From positions 118,258 to 182,257 of the forward strand of contig SJOL01006407.1 in NCBI GenBank assembly GCA_004794785.1: a stretch of 64,000 nucleotides of DNA. Reading direction: 5' to 3'. The stretch is from Opisthorchis felineus. Lineage: Eukaryota > Platyhelminthes > Trematoda > Opisthorchiida > Opisthorchiidae. Positions 1-13,490 of the stretch are shown here, in pieces. The position numbers were made by a program, and so were the translations under genes. The notes under the pieces were generated by a model, which had not been told where the DNA came from, made no database searches, and was given only the letters and a program-made list of their open reading frames with translations. Position 1 is the stretch's first letter. Each line of letters starts with the position of its first letter.

Positions 1-1544
1 GTGCCTACAAAGAACTTTTAACGGAAGCTAGGCAAAACAAGGCGACATCCAAACTGGCAAGTGTGTGCCGGGTTGGATATCACGATATTTTAGAGCCCCT
101 CTAATATAATAATCCACAGCCTGCGATCATAACTACTTTACATGAATTATTAGTTTTTGTGAAGATTGGACAGAGATTGATGCCTGCAGCAGAAACATGG
201 ACAGACTAACACTTTCCGGATTCAGAAGAAGACAAGCAATCCATCTATGTGCGATCGATTCCATCCAGGGTTAGTCTGAGCAATCTCAACACGTTAGCAA
301 AATTTATACAATGCCTAGTTACACGATGAATAATTTGGACGATGTTCTGGCCTGCACCGAATAGTTTTATGACAAATCAACCTCATGATAACTGGATCGG
401 CCACTTATGCGGAACGGGGTTCAGCAAACTTGATCATCCTTGGCATGTGCAACAATCTGAGTAAAATCAAGTTTTATGATAGGATAAATTCAGTGGCACC
501 GTCACTTAACTTAACCAATTTGAAACACATCACTAACTGTTTGTGTTCACGCGCTTGTTGTCCAAGCGTCAGCTGCTTCAGTGCATCATCAAGCGGTCTT
601 ACTCTTCGGAGTGTTGATCGCCCTGTGGGTAATTAGCACCAGCTGTTGCTCCTTGTCTCGCCACCACCCAGTGCAAACAACCATTGTTCGGCAACGAGCT
701 GACATAATTGGACCAGGGGATTGATCCCTTTTGCAAGTAGTTTACAAGTGGCATTCTAACAAGCAAAAGGAGATTTAAGGAAAGTTTTCCTGCAGTCCAG
801 TGGCCACTGAAGAGTGAACTGCTCTCTTCTTTGTTTTGTGGGAGTTAACCTAGGTTATACTGAGAAAGCACTTTGTCCTATTGGGTATTGAAGTGTCATG
901 CCAGATCAAAAAGAACATATATTGAGTACTTTCCGTTCCAGTTATTCTGAGAGACTGTTTGTTCACCAGCTCGTGTTACTGTTAACAAGCTATCCAAGAA
1001 CCTGCTTATTCGAAACCCACTGATATCGTTCTGAGGGTTCTAACAACTTAACTTTACAGGAGGAATCCCACCCCTGGTTTTAAACTTTTAGTTCATTTAG
1101 GTATACGCTAGCCCGGCAGTTGGAAAGTGATCAATGAGCACATTTTTTAACTATGGGTCTTCTTTGGAGATGAACTTCGATGAAAGATCAAACAAGAATA
1201 TCCATTATTTTCGATAGGCACTCTTTCCGTACATCTCGAAATCTTTCAACTGTTATCGCTAGACAGATCCTTCAGTAAGTAGTCTACTGGTTGAAAGATT
1301 ACTCTTCAAAGAATAGGTGCAACTTTTTCAAAAAAGGCACCAGTTCAACCACTGGCGACGACTTCCCTGTGTTCCAGTGGTAGTTGCGCTGGAATCAGTC
1401 ATAGGCTGAGGCCTTCGGTAAGTCATTGTCTTTGAAGGTGGATTTTGTTTTGCGTGTACAGTAAGACTCACGTGTGGCAGAAAGACCCAAACACATTTTG
1501 AAATTAACGGATCAAAACCCATAAGGTTGCTAAGTATTTTTCGA

Positions 1545-1594
1545 CAGCACACGACCGGTTTCGTTCCTCCACTTCGGGATCATCAGGCTCGTGG
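1545..1594 (-). ncRNA. Hammerhead ribozyme-like motif, family A variant
   Basis: On the minus strand the core CTGATGA (1586-1580) is followed by a 17-nt arm and then GAAA with ACCGGT and C (1562-1553), which match hammerhead positions 3-9, 12-14, a palindromic stem III and C17. Predicted cleavage would follow C at 1553. Stem I is poor: only the first two pairs (C-G, G.U) form. Stem II has a TCC/GGA pairing with unpaired flank. The core is intact but the arms are decayed, so activity is doubtful. The flanks (GAAACTC upstream, AACCTTATG downstream) show that it belongs to family A. Confidence 0.55.
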
Positions 1595-1596
1595 AA

Positions 1597-1850
1597 ACTC
1601 AAGGACTCTTCCTGTCTGATAAGCCTTAAAAAAGCAAAACCGGCTGTGGGATATCAAACAGCTTTCAGTAGCCTTATGCGTAGTATTTCCTCAAGAAACT
1701 TTAATGAGGTATCTTGAATATCATACCAACTGAAACACGAGACGGTCTTTGAGCAGCGAAGTGCAGAATACAGTAAATGATGGATTTAGCTGGGATTCAG
1801 TTGAGTCTCCCCATACTACCTAATTTTTCAGAAAATGAGTGTATTTCGAG
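1597..1850 (+). repeat. Family A hammerhead repeat, plus copy (decayed)
   Basis: This copy follows the family A order on the plus strand. A mutated hammerhead (TCTGATAA, then AAAACCGGCTG, near 1616-1656) is followed by the CAGTAGCCTTATG block, the palindrome-rich ATCTTGAATATCATACC block, CAACTGAAACACGAG, the TTTAGCTGGGATTC block, and the end signature GAGTGTATTTCG near 1837. It stands head-to-head with the minus hammerhead just to its left. No coding capacity is seen. Confidence 0.7.
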
Positions 1851-2087
1851 AATTTGTGACTTCGTTAGGACGCTGATGAATGTCCGCACACTTAAGACAC
1901 CCAATAGATAGGACTTGCCTTCCCGGGGACAGTTTATGGATCATCATTCCTTGTAAAAGTGACAAAACTGACTTTCATAGAAAACGATTTCTTGGGAAGG
2001 CCAAATACTCTGCCGATGGCTTCAGTGTTTTAGTACTGTATCAGCAAATACTGGTAAGGGTGCGCTATTATTTGTTCGTAAGGTTGG

Positions 2088-2345
2088 TAAAAAAGAAAGT
2101 AACATCGTATAGACGTAATACGCTACTCATAAGTTTGCGGAAAACTCTCCCAAAGCCCACGATCGGTTTCGCCCTTCTTGGAACTCATCAGATAGGCGCA
2201 GTATCTGATTTTCCGTCAACCTTATGTTCTACTTGAACCCACATTGGACAGATTACGACAAGTACACTCATTTGCACTTCAATTTACTTTTGACGACAGA
2301 CTCACCTGGAACCCAGCTGAATCTATTTTTTATGGTGTTCCTAAG
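2088..2345 (-). repeat. Family A hammerhead repeat, minus copy
   Basis: Read on the minus strand, this copy begins in the 3' end of one monomer (AGCTGGGTTCCAGGTGAG, then CAAATGAGTGTA near 2263-2275). It runs on into the start of the next monomer (GTTCAAGTAGAACATAAGG, 2223-2241), then the hammerhead (2198-2155), then the sequence downstream of it. The order shows that monomers are joined head to tail, so this is part of a tandem multimer. It is followed at 2350 by an inverted copy of its own leading edge. Confidence 0.75.
2155..2198 (-). ncRNA. Hammerhead ribozyme, family A (core intact)
   Basis: On the minus strand the elements are in type I hammerhead order: stem I 5' arm GCCTAT (2197-2192), core CTGATGA (2191-2185), a 14-nt stem-loop (2184-2171; four pairs, two of them wobble, loop CAAGAA), GAAA (2170-2167), stem III ACCGAT, C17 at 2161, and stem I 3' arm GTGGGC (2160-2155). 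Stem I forms six pairs, two of them G.U. All conserved core bases are present. The stem III palindrome has one change (ACCGAT, not ACCGGT), which weakens a dimeric fold. Cleavage is predicted between 2161 and 2160. Confidence 0.65.
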
Positions 2346-2349
2346 GAGA

Positions 2350-2415
2350 GATTCAGCTGGCTTCCAGGTTGGTCTCCCGTGGAAAGCAAACTAATATGCA
2401 AATAAGTAAATTTGT
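2350..2415 (+). repeat. Family A fragment, inverted against 2262-2345
   Basis: This plus-strand fragment (GAGATTCAGCTGG, TTCCAGGTTGGTCTCCCGT, then AATATGCAAATAAGTAAAT) is the reverse complement counterpart of 2262-2345, making a near-symmetric hairpin with a centre near 2347. It is the same 3' segment of family A that appears at 52769 and 53076. Confidence 0.65.
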
Positions 2416-2732
2416 CGAAAGTGACGTCGTTGGAACACTTCTTCGCGAGTGAAAGAAACAACCTCCATTTTTTGCTTCTACCAACCTATTATTGTGAGCA
2501 CCGTTCATCTTCAGGTGACCGGAAAGAGGGATATGGTTAGGAAGCTTACGCAGGAAGTCACAGAATATTAGCTGACAATATGCGGTCCTTTACTAAAACA
2601 CGCACAGTATTTTTTGTAGAAGCGTATGCTGAGGAAGGCAATTCTAAGATAAAACTGTTCCCCAAGTTGTTCTAGCAGATAATTAAGTGATTTTCAGGGT
2701 CTGACATTATTTGTATCATAGGTGGAAAGAAG

Positions 2733-3000
2733 CTCTTGGATCGCTAAATACGCTCATTTGCACACTGATTTGTTTTGAGCATGGAGTTCAGATGATGCCA
2801 TCTGAACCTCTCGTTTATGATGTTATCACCTTCAAACCATATAGCCTGCGAGTGAGTGTGTTCCCGAATAGTGTCCAATTCGAGTTCAGGTAGAACATAA
2901 GTTTAGTGCTGACTCGGGGACTGCGTCTACCTGATTAGTTCCAAAAAGGACGGCGGTGGGTTGTCGAGGAGTTTCCATCAATCCCATGAGCAGTGTGCTC
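2733..3000 (+). repeat. Family A inverted pair (2733-2820 minus, 2830-3000 plus)
   Basis: The left part carries the family A 3' segment in minus orientation (TACGCTCATTTGCACAC near 2748, then CTCGTTTATGATGTT near 2811). The right part is in plus orientation. It has the 3' end signature GCGAGTGAGTGTGTT, continues as AGTTCAGGTAGAACATAAG into the next monomer, and reaches a degraded hammerhead near 2925-2975 (TACCTGATTAG, then GGCGGTGGGTTGTC). The core is mutated, so no ribozyme is expected here. The run from 3' signature into hammerhead again shows tandem monomer joining. Confidence 0.6.
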
Positions 3001-6000
3001 CGTTTAGACAAGCACATTAGCTGTTGACCTCCTCAGCTTTAGTGACTCAACTGAAAAGCCGCAACAAATCTTACAAGCCGCTAAAAGCATTCTGACCATC
3101 AACCTTCCGAATGGGGCTCGACGATCAAGGATTCACCGAACAGTGGTGCGTTTACTTTGAACGTACGCAGGCCACTCATTTCCACATCACCTGTTTTCAG
3201 GTTAAATGGCTCAGCGCACTATGCTTTAGCTATGCAAGCCGAAAATTTGGAATAAGGCGGGGGGTCCAGTTTTGTCCACCGTACTTGACAAGCGGGAATA
3301 CAGACTGAAATGAATTGTTGAGACAGTGCATGTCGGTATGATTAGCTTTCACACACTCTTCAAAATCTCACTTTGACAGAATATGTGTGGATTGTGATGC
3401 ATATGTCGGCGGAATCCACGGTTACCTGAGAATATGAGTGTTTCTAGGTGTGAGAACCAACACACTAACTAATAAGGGATCAATATTTCCTTTACTAATG
3501 CACCAAAACCTACTCCTTAAGAACACCAACTTCAACCGAGGAGGTTTTTTATATCAACATATTGGCAGCCATTTTTTGTTCCCGACTGGGCACCAAATGG
3601 TGTTCCTTGCAATTCTTTATTTAATCGACGCATGTTTTTGACAACTCTGCATAAATAACGAAGAATATTCTGTTCAGAAAGCAACTACCGCGTGTGGCAA
3701 TATCCAATTTTGGCTGGCCAGACCATTTGATGATCATTACTCAGGTTTCACTGGGGAAAACTCATCCATTTCTTAAAGAATACACCTTCCATAATGCATA
3801 TTTTGAATATGTGCATAAAAGTCGTTTAAACTTCATTCAAAAACGCATCCTTCGCCAATGTGGAACGTTAGGTGTTTTTTCAGCCTGACTAATATAGGAC
3901 GAAATTGAGGCCACAGATCTATATATGAAACGCAGCTTTTTTTTTATGCGCGGGCGGTTTCTGCACTCAGAACAATTAAGCATTCAATCTAATTACTAAG
4001 TCTGACTGACTTTAAAAGTAAACCATATCCTTTCTTCGTCCTTTCTTCGTCTAACCTTTACAGCAAGCACCAAGTGACCTTTGATAGTCGATCAGTTTGT
4101 CCTGTGCCGATTTCTCTATCACTCAAAATCGTGGCAAACGATATACCTTTACCAGCTGGCAATTCTGATGATTTACCTACGGCACACCAAGGTGTCCGGG
4201 TATAATTTGTGAGGAATAAAACATGCATATTTCTTGAGGGGATCCAAAACATCCTCAGAAGGAAACCAGAGGTGTTTCGTTATCACCTGGAGACGCCCGG
4301 TAAATAAAATGCCTCGGTCTTTAGGCCTAAGGTTAGACATTTCTTGAGATATGTATATTTTACGCTGATGTACTTCAACTGCTGATGCAGGGTAATCTAA
4401 CCACAACGTTACGTATGTCTAGTTACCGATAACTTGTATATTTAGTGGCCACATCCTGACACGTTCCAGTGATGACGGATTGTCCAATAAACTGATCTGT
4501 GTTTAATCGGAAAACACAAAACTGTGATTTCCTGTGAGTAGTTTATGGTCATGTAAGATAGCTATTCTAGATCTGCTTAACACCTCAAAGTTACCGCCAG
4601 AAGGACCTGTCTCGGGAATTGCAAAAACAATAAAGCAGGAGAGAAATAATTTCGGATGACTTAATGTGCTCTTGTGTTTGTTGCATCAAAGATCCCTCAT
4701 TACTATAATATGCCAAAGTCGCTGCTCTAAAGAGACACCTAGTAGGTTATATGGACTTTTATTTGCGAAGTCGTCCGTCAAAGAAACATTCGACGCCAGA
4801 ACACCTGATTTGAAGATTTGTGCGTTATCTTGAATATGAATCGGTCACCGTCGGTCAAAATATGCACTGCTCAAATTTCCACCTGGTAGGTAGCAGGTTC
4901 AAATATCTGTTTCCATGCATGAGTTACGCATCGCTGGCTATTCCCAATATGGTGAAACAGTTGAACAGTGCTTGTCGGCTTGTCGGTATAGATTAACTTT
5001 ATTTTCGGGATAAACCTTGCCTTGAAAAATAACATTTTCCAAATAACTAACAAATAGTGTGTGTTATAGTAGCCTTTTATGGCCACTAACTCCTACTACT
5101 TTCTCGTGACATAAAAGTCACAACCTATGGAAAATGAAATGAAATGTGAAAGAAGGTAGCATGCAAGGTAGCTTCATTGCATGCTTCCTAAAGTTAGTGG
5201 AAAAAAGCTGGTTGAGAGTTGTTCCCGCTGTAACAGGGAGGTTGATACTTCTAAAGGCCTACGAAGCAAAGTTTGTGCATAGTCGCTTTCGTTGCCATGA
5301 GAGAGCTGACTAGGTTGACTGACGAACTGGTTTCGTAAAATATGTTAAAGCCAGTGCCCAAGCATTGTTCTGTTGTCTTTTAGAGGCCAGACAGCTTAGT
5401 CAGTGACGGTTTTGTGGGTATTTATCGACGACGTTCCTTTTTTACACAAAATGAGAAGAAGGACGGCACGTGAAGGCGTGTATAAAAATGGTACATCCCA
5501 GCTTGTGACAATGGTTGGTTAGGTTTTGGGGAAAGGGATCTTTTTGGAGGACTAATTATATTTTCTTTTACTCAAAACTTGATGTAGTTTTGCTTTTTAG
5601 AAAAACGCTTAGGAAGAGGCATATTCCGAAAAGCTAACCTAAAATATCTGCTGTCCTGTGAGTAAATCCACAAGTTTCTTACTGGTTTAACACAGCATTT
5701 ACAATATGTTTATCATTTTAAAGGAGGCTACTTAAACTGAACCAGCTTTAACCAGTTCTTCGGTGAAAGGGACCCACCCTGTTGACTGGACCGAGGTTTT
5801 AAGTTTGGATGATTCATAAGATTCATAAGAATTTATTTTCCGTCGGTTTCATCAAGGTCTACATCTGAGTACGTGTAAAATACCAGCCTGTAAGCGAGAC
5901 AAACCCATGAAGGTAGACACTAATCCATAACGCTTAAGGTCTTCTTTTTCAAAGCACTTTGATGAGGGTTACTAGCACAAAAGTGGAACTTTTGTGATCA

Positions 6001-6539
6001 TCGTTTGTTTGTTTGTGAAAACACCTGTATTGTCCGAATTTCGTACTCATGGAAGTGAAACGATATGATTCTTTGTACGATTTACCTCCATTTTTATTAT
6101 CTCTTAACGTGGACCCTCAACGGATGACGCTTCTTTCACTTCACCGAAAAAAATAGAATGAGTTGACACTTTTTATTCTATTTTGTAAAAAACATATGCG
6201 ACGGTTTTTCTTCTAACATGTTTTTAAATATCCCATTCGTTTTTTTAATGAAATATCTAGCTTGTGGTATTGGGTTGTTTATAAAGTTTAAGCGGAAAAC
6301 TGGGGCATATTCTGAACAATTGAGAATACCCCTCTCTCCCATATTCCACTGTTGGACAGATCTCAAAGCATCCCACACAATTATTTTTGCATTTGGTTGA
6401 AAGCTGTGGTATACCCCGTCTCCTGGGCTCAGTTAATGACATGAACGGGGTACCACCGTGTCTTCAATACTCACAGTTAATTGTTGCATGGTTGTATCAG
6501 TATCAGTGGTTATCAGATACTAGATAAGAATGGTTATTA

Positions 6540-6764
<225 letters not shown>

Positions 6765-8544
6765 TTAGGAGTAGTCTTAACCTCCCTTAACAATTTCGCT
6801 TTATAAGAACATTCAACCGAAAATCTGTTTAAGCCCAAGTGACTTAGATCGTTTTCAGTATTAATGTTTCATTGGTATGAGGACAGGAGGTCACGTGTGC
6901 TACAAATATCTATGGTTGGAAGATTTTCCTGTTCCTATAGGCCTCGTGTAGGTACCCACAAGACGGGATGGAACGTAAAATAAGCAGGGGAATTTGTGTC
7001 CAGTTATCAAACCAGAGCCTAAATTTTGCTGTGGCATGTAGATTTCGGACATTTATTTGTCTGCGTCTAACCCCTTCTACCACCATGCCATGGTGCTATT
7101 CGTTCTCAAGCTTCTACATTGTGAAGCAAACTTAAAAAATTAAAACACCTGGCTATTTAGGAATTGTGGACCATGAAGCTAAATGCACTACTGCCGAAAA
7201 TCTCGAAAAACCGCCATGCGATATACAACGATCCATGCCAACCGTATACAGCTAAATTAGAGTTTAATGGTGGAATCTGATAGTTATCGTCCTCTAAGTA
7301 CACAGACAGAACCTGCACGTCACAATCACATGAAAAGCTTGGAATGAAGCTACTTACTGAACAACTGTAAGACCATTCATCACACAAAACAACAATGTTT
7401 GTTAGTACTAAGTACTTAACATGGTCAAATTTTGCTCGAAAATAGTAGCTTATTGGGGGCACTACCGAACGAACATTTTTCTCGGAGTCTAGGAAGCCGA
7501 AAATTCTAATTTACTCTGAGATGTATCCTATAGCTCCGTTTGTGCTCCCAAGATGTTTTTATGAGGATCTTCATTCTAGTTAACGTTTGCCGATTAAAAT
7601 TCAGGATCGTGTGCCTCAGATTTTACACCTCCAGGCGCAACCTTCAATGGTCCTGGATCAATTGTTCACAGACCTTAACATATGGGTTGTATGTTTACTG
7701 CTACGACTTATAAAGACATCATAAAATAGCTTGGCACCTACCATAGATTCTAAAGATATAAAGATTACTTCCGTTTGGACTAATCACAAAGCTGGTGTTA
7801 AGGATTTCCCGGTTAGACAACCATAAAATTCAAAAATAATGTGCATGAACACAAACTAAACACGTGTTGTTTCGCGTTATTTTATGTTCTGTTTATGGAC
7901 CTGCAAGGGTATTGTCGGTGTTTCTGACCTCTGGGGATGATAATATATTGTATTTGTTATTCCATCCCAGTTGCCGACACAATTGCACAGACGCCGTCAA
8001 CTTACTTGGGACTTTTAGTTATTTCTAGGGCAACGGGCTCCAATTCTTACCTAGCCTATAAATAACGTTGTGCTACCGAAGCTGACGATGTTGACAATTT
8101 CAACTGAACGTAAGAATAATTATCTATCTTATAGTTTACCCAATGATAAGGTGCAAGTTACGCGTAAGGTAATTTCTAATGAAACTCCAGGCATAGGATG
8201 TTGATTCATAATCAGATAGCCCACAGAGAATGTTTTGTTTTGGGAGGCATCTGAAGTAAAGCGAGTCATGTAGCTTATTAGAAATATCGGCATCATAATG
8301 TTAATGATTGGATTTCTGTCTGTCAGCTCTGTTTGACTGGTCGCTTTTCGGCATATGTCTTACTTTGTCGGTTTCACATTGAGTGTGAACACGGTAGTCA
8401 TTTAAGTAAAACATGCAAAATTACATAAGCTCTGGCGATTTCGGCAGGAGAATTTCCGTTCCTAATGTTTGTCTTGAGTTATCCGCTGACGATCATTGCT
8501 AAATAATGTGATCAATGTCGCTGAAATACACTCGGTTGCGACGT

Positions 8545-8745
8545 AGCTTGATGGTCCTAGTTGAATGTGCAGCACAAAGACCACCTCTTTTTTAGTTGGT
8601 ACAATTATTGAGGTATTATAGTATAGTTTCTTGATGGAACACTTCTTGATTTTGCTGAAAACTCGTCCACACCGCATGACCGGCTTTGCTCTTGTAGTCC
8701 TCAAGCGGATAATTGCAGTCCTGAAGTTTCCGCGAACTGGCTGTG
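8545..8745 (-). repeat. Family A hammerhead repeat, minus copy (decayed)
   Basis: In minus orientation the copy matches the family A blocks. The GTTGAATGTGCAGCACAAAG stretch near 8560 reads as the reverse complement, as does GTTGGTACAATTATTGAGG near 8596. The GAAAACTCG block and a degraded hammerhead (8650-8735) follow, the latter keeping GCCGGTCATG but not the CTGATGA box. It is single and not paired with an inverted partner. Confidence 0.6.
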
Positions 8746-11700
8746 GATCCCTAAAGCATTTTCAGCCGAATGCTGAGTGGTTTCGTCCATCAGGAAAGTT
8801 TTTGATGGGGTTTTAAGGTCGGAAGCGGACGGCACGGTAGATTTAAGATTCTCTGGAAAACTACGTGTTTTTTTAATGACAACCAGTAGCTTCGGCTCGT
8901 CTTTCTACCAGTCTACTTTTACAAATTCAATAAGAAAAAATATGATGGAATATTCAGTGCTTCTTGTCTGCCGTCGTAGATTAGAAAATTATGGCATTAT
9001 TCTCTCTTTTTATCAGTGCAACATATCCTTCTGGCGTCCTGCAACCTCACGGAAATCCCAAACTAAAATGCAACTAATATCACTGAACCATGGACCTTAT
9101 TTGTCTATCCCGTTATATAGCTTCCGCTTTTAAATGCCCTAACCCCTGCTGAAAGAGTAGGCAATAAACTATCCAAACCTCTGTTCTCATTCATCTTTTG
9201 GGACAAAGATTCTGGCAGCTGGTGTTTAGGGACAATAATTGCATTCTATGTGTGTCTCTCTTTCAATGTGATCAACACATCAGCTAAGTTCGCACAAAAT
9301 CCATGGTCATTTATCTTATTCACGGGCGTTTAAATTAAACCGAATTTCGTCAAACGCGCATTTATCAAATCAGTCAACCAGTGTTCATTCAGATCCTCAA
9401 CCAAGCTTGCCGCGTTGGTGTACATTCCTGCGCCACACACCCCGGACGTCCTTCATTTTTGCCTATGCATGGGGTGGGGGAACGAATAGCAGCAAACGGA
9501 AAAAGTACGCCTGGATAAAGTTTGACGCGCCTTTTTGCCGCTTGTCCTAAACAGTGTTATGATGAGGGTACTGGGACAGTAACAGCATCATCAATCCTCA
9601 TACCCTACGCCAGTTAAATTCGATCACAGACGCCACATCATAGTTGCTTCTAACGGCCTTAAAAAATACGCATTGACGGCACCTGTCCCACCCCAGTAAC
9701 AGTTCGCATACACACACAAGGCGCGCCAAAATGTCTCACATTTGCGCTTCACCACACTCCATCAGCGGCCAATTTTTCATTTATAATCCCTCGGTAGATC
9801 AAACACCCGATACTCTGTGGTCTACTGGACGTGTGAGTATGAGGGAGAGCTACGTGTGTGGTCTGTCCAACGCTAGACGCTTTGAAAGCGGCGATGAGTT
9901 CGCTAATCCTGTAGTCATTCAACAGATTCCAGCAGATTCAAAATGTTCAATGCAGAAAAATCCCTGTTTCATTATCCAAAGCCAAGTGGATAGGTCCATA
10001 ATTGCTCGAAGTTCACTGATGTGTTGTGCTCAAGTTTGAGAATCAACTTGTTAGGAGTTTGGGGACGGCTTGAGTTTGCAAGTTTTTCAGAAATTCAAAT
10101 CAGTTAACACCCCTCGTCCGGACGGTAGGGGGGTATTTATTTGTACAAAGCTGTTGCAGTGGTTTATGTCAGATAGAACGAGTCATTCGTATAGTTATTC
10201 CCATGATGATCTGTGAACCGAACAGCTGGATACGATGGGTTCATTAGATGGGTTATTGAACAAACTTTTCAGTGCAGGATACTTCTTACTGCTTGAATGA
10301 TTAATTATAGTAACCAGTATTTTTCTGTGACCCTGGGGAGTGAAATGGGTTTAACTTGATGTTGGGAAGTGCACCGATACCAACAAAACGAATGAATGTT
10401 TCGTTCGAATCTGCAAATTAGCGGTCAACGCTGCCGGTTTTCGGATTCACTTGAGCAACCGATATAGTGTTCTTGATGCCAACAGAACTGCATTTATCCT
10501 CCAATTCCATAACGACTCTAGGTATAAAGCATTCCGGATTCTTTATACACTATCCGGCAAAAATTCATAATGGCCATTCAGACACTAAAATGCAAACGAA
10601 GCTAGATGTAAGCTTGTGCAGAAATTCGAATAGGCACATAGTCTTACTTTAGTGAATACATACTGCAAACTTATCAGGTTGAATGACATTCGCTTTTAAA
10701 TTGGGTACGCACTAAATCAGCCGGTTACGTCAACTCGGCTGCTACAACTTCCATGGAATGTTCATCCAGATGCATTGCTCATCAGCATCTAAATGCGACT
10801 GACTGCGCAGCGCAACCGAGTCAGTGGCCATGACTGGCAGACACGTGCCCAGACCACACGTTACTACAGCTCACAGTACTTGGGTGAAAAGCTGCACATT
10901 TTCTGCTATGGTTAAAGAGCACAGAACCTCAACACAAGGTGTATTTTTGGTGAATAAATCGTCCGGTAAGTTTTGGTGAAAATGTTCGGCTCACAATTCA
11001 GTGAACACATTTAACGTGCATTTTTTGAGCCCGTGGTACGCGTGCACGACAACCTTTGATCGATCACGGCGAATGAAGGCACGCCTCGGTTTATATTACA
11101 GACTCTGGTTTGAAGGCAAAGATTAACAGGCGTGAAAGTGTAGAACCAAGGTTACAGTAAAGTGATCAAACAAGAAGTTTCACGATGGAGTATCGAGGGA
11201 GAAACATACTGAAAAAGCTGGAAAATTTATCATGACTATCGTCTGGTAGAATCGGGTCGGCTGTTGTACTTGGGCTGGGAGATACGGATTTTTCTTGTTG
11301 GCTGTTTTAAGGGAAAAGCTGCAGAAAATAGGGATTTTGTACACCCATGATCTGTGCAGATAATAAACGTAATACGCCGGCTGAAAATGATAACCTACTG
11401 TCCAAAAGTCTGAACCGGAATTAAAAAATTGCAGTCAAACCTGGGGCAAACTTAGCTGCCCAGGACCGCAATAATGATGGCACCTCTATTCTTTTCGGTC
11501 TTCTGATACCCGAAATCCTCCAATAGCTCGGCAATTGCTAAACATTCATGAAAGCATCTAGAAATATTCAGTTTCTTAAGACGCATCGCTTTCCACAGTG
11601 CACTACTTATAACGTTGCTGAAAACTCGATCTTCGTTGTCAAAATTTAGAAACAGTGCGAAATTTCCTGTTAGATATTAGTCAGTGGAACATTTTACGAT

Positions 11701-12337
11701 GGGACCATAAGGTGGGAAATAGAGGCAAATGCAATGGGTATTTCCCGAACCATCACAGGGGCGTCATTTACCACCAGGAGGCGGTCCAAAATAGCTTGAG
11801 CAATCCTTAGATTTGGCAGCTTTTTTTACATGCACTTACACCGTCATTTCTATCGAAAATTGAAGAAAAAGTGATGCTTTTATTCATAAGGCCATTGAAT
11901 CCTGCTGATAATATATTCCATCAGCTAGCTGAAGCCACATATTATGGACAATGTACACAGGCATTGGACAGAAGGTATTCGTTTATTGTTGGATTGAAAT
12001 GTGTATTATAGTCGCAATAGGTTTTATGCAGACAAGAAACGTAACCCTTCGTCAGTGAGCTAACAACACGTGAGTATAAATTATAGTCAAACCAATGTTA
12101 TGATAGAGAAGGTAACGTTTTAGACATGCTGCAGAGAAAAAAATTAAGATCCCTGCTTGTATCGAGTTTGTTTTTGTTAGTGAATTTCACCCGGTCTGTT
12201 AAGCGGACGAGTCGTTTCTGCACTGTTCAGTCGACATCGTGCACACTAGGTCCTATCTAATAACAACCAACTTCATATATCAGAATTAGATTAAAGTCTC
12301 TGTCTATGAAAACAAAGCGTATATACATTATGTACGG

Positions 12338-12526
12338 TATCGTTTTAACTGTAGAACCCTTTCGATGCCTAGCTGCCATGCCATCCGAAGGAAGCACGAG
12401 GGCTTAGATGCTGTTAGGTTGCCAAAACCTTGACAAGAGCAGTCGGGACACTGCGGTTGGGTTCGAACCACGTACCTTTTGATCCGTAAGTTCTCGCAAT
12501 AACCAATCGGCCATCTCGGCAGCGCA
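12338..12526 (-). repeat. tRNA-derived SINE, copy 1
   Basis: On the minus strand the element starts with a tRNA-like head: an A-box match TGGCCGATTGG (12513-12503) and a perfect B box GGTTCGAACC (12469-12460), spaced as in tRNA genes. A tRNA-unrelated body follows, ending with a GCATGGCAGCTAGGC block and GAAAGGGTTCTACAG near 12345. The same head and body occur at 54396-54582 in the same orientation. It would be transcribed by RNA polymerase III; the 3' tail partner was not identified. Confidence 0.85.
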
Positions 12527-13245
12527 TGTGTTGCATACATCCAGCTTCTGAATTGCTCATTTGCATCAGTGGGAACAAAGTGTTGAGACCACTGTCTGGA
12601 TTCGGGAGGAACTTGCACCCCTTCCGTAAACACTGAAAGTACTTAAAATGATAGTATATTTCTGCTATTCCTGAATTATACGATGCACGTGCACTGCATG
12701 TAATATACATCTCTTTCTACGCCTAGGGATCACTTTTGGTGGTGAGAAATGCGAATAAGGAATCGCCGTTTCTAATCAAGCAGTCAGTTTTATTCCATCA
12801 TCTTTGGCAGGACTGCCGATCTCCATGGCGAACCTGTTGCCTACAATCATGTATTATGGTGCAGAATACGTTTTCTACCCAGTAGCTGACCTATACCTGA
12901 GGAATTTTATCGGATACCTGCGGTTAAGTTTTTTTTTAAATTTCTTAATCCAGAAGAAATAAAACTTGAGCAGTGCGGTATGAGGCATGGTTTCTACACT
13001 ATCTGGCTCATAGCTTTACGGCTTTCTGTTTGCGTACCTGCATACCAGGTAATTCATGGTTCCTATCCGGTCTAGTTAAGTTTCACCTGTCAATTTCCAA
13101 TGGCCATGCGTTATATGGCTTCCTTTCTTGGCAGAACACGTCCGTTCCTGATTTTCTGAATCAGCTATTGTGACTGCAGTGAACTCAGATTGAAATAACC
13201 AGTTCCCAACATCTGACATCAAGACACTTAGGTCATAGCTCAGCT

Positions 13246-13302
<57 letters not shown>

Positions 13303-13332
13303 GTCATCACCATCATCATCATCATCATCACC
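13246..13332. repeat. (ATC)n trinucleotide repeat, ~87 bp
   Basis: A nearly pure ATC/CAT run is interrupted by one GTC and one or two ACC units. On the minus strand it reads (ATG)n, and it sits directly at the 3' end of a retroelement-like tail (13333-13490). LINE copies in this window also end in a short ATG-rich tail (41226-41240, 53630-53640), so this run is plausibly an expanded LINE-type tail and not an independent microsatellite. Confidence 0.9.
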
Positions 13333-13490
13333 AAAGACAGCAACATCAGTGTTGACGCTGATGCTTCACTGCCGTACAGCCATGAGGTTCGTCTAATTAT
13401 ATTTAAAGCCCTAGAGTGAAAAGAAGAGAAAAAGAGTGGGCGAGGGATGGGACCTAGTGCTGGCCTATATCAAGCGTTCTGAGGTGCCTA
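13333..13490 (-). mobile_element. Retroelement 3' end, possibly LINE-derived
   Basis: Read on the minus strand this segment contains ATAGGCCAGCACTAGGTCCC and a pyrimidine-rich block (13420-13450), like the 3' UTR of the LINE at 41100-41170 (ATAGGCTAGCCCTAGATCT, then a pyrimidine-rich block). It then passes into (ATG)n. The rest of the sequence does not align by eye, so it may be a related but distinct family. The stretch 13500-13720 further upstream is not assigned. Confidence 0.4.

Noticed and set aside
1328..1552. Possible third NKX6 exon on the minus strand near 1330-1550
   Set aside because: The frame contains a Trp and basic residues, but no W-F-Q-N-R-R and no suitable acceptor; it overlaps a family A repeat.
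13246..13332. CRISPR-like or coding poly-His repeat
   Set aside because: It is a simple trinucleotide run without spacers; the His reading lies in an intron of the opposite-strand gene with no open frame of useful length.
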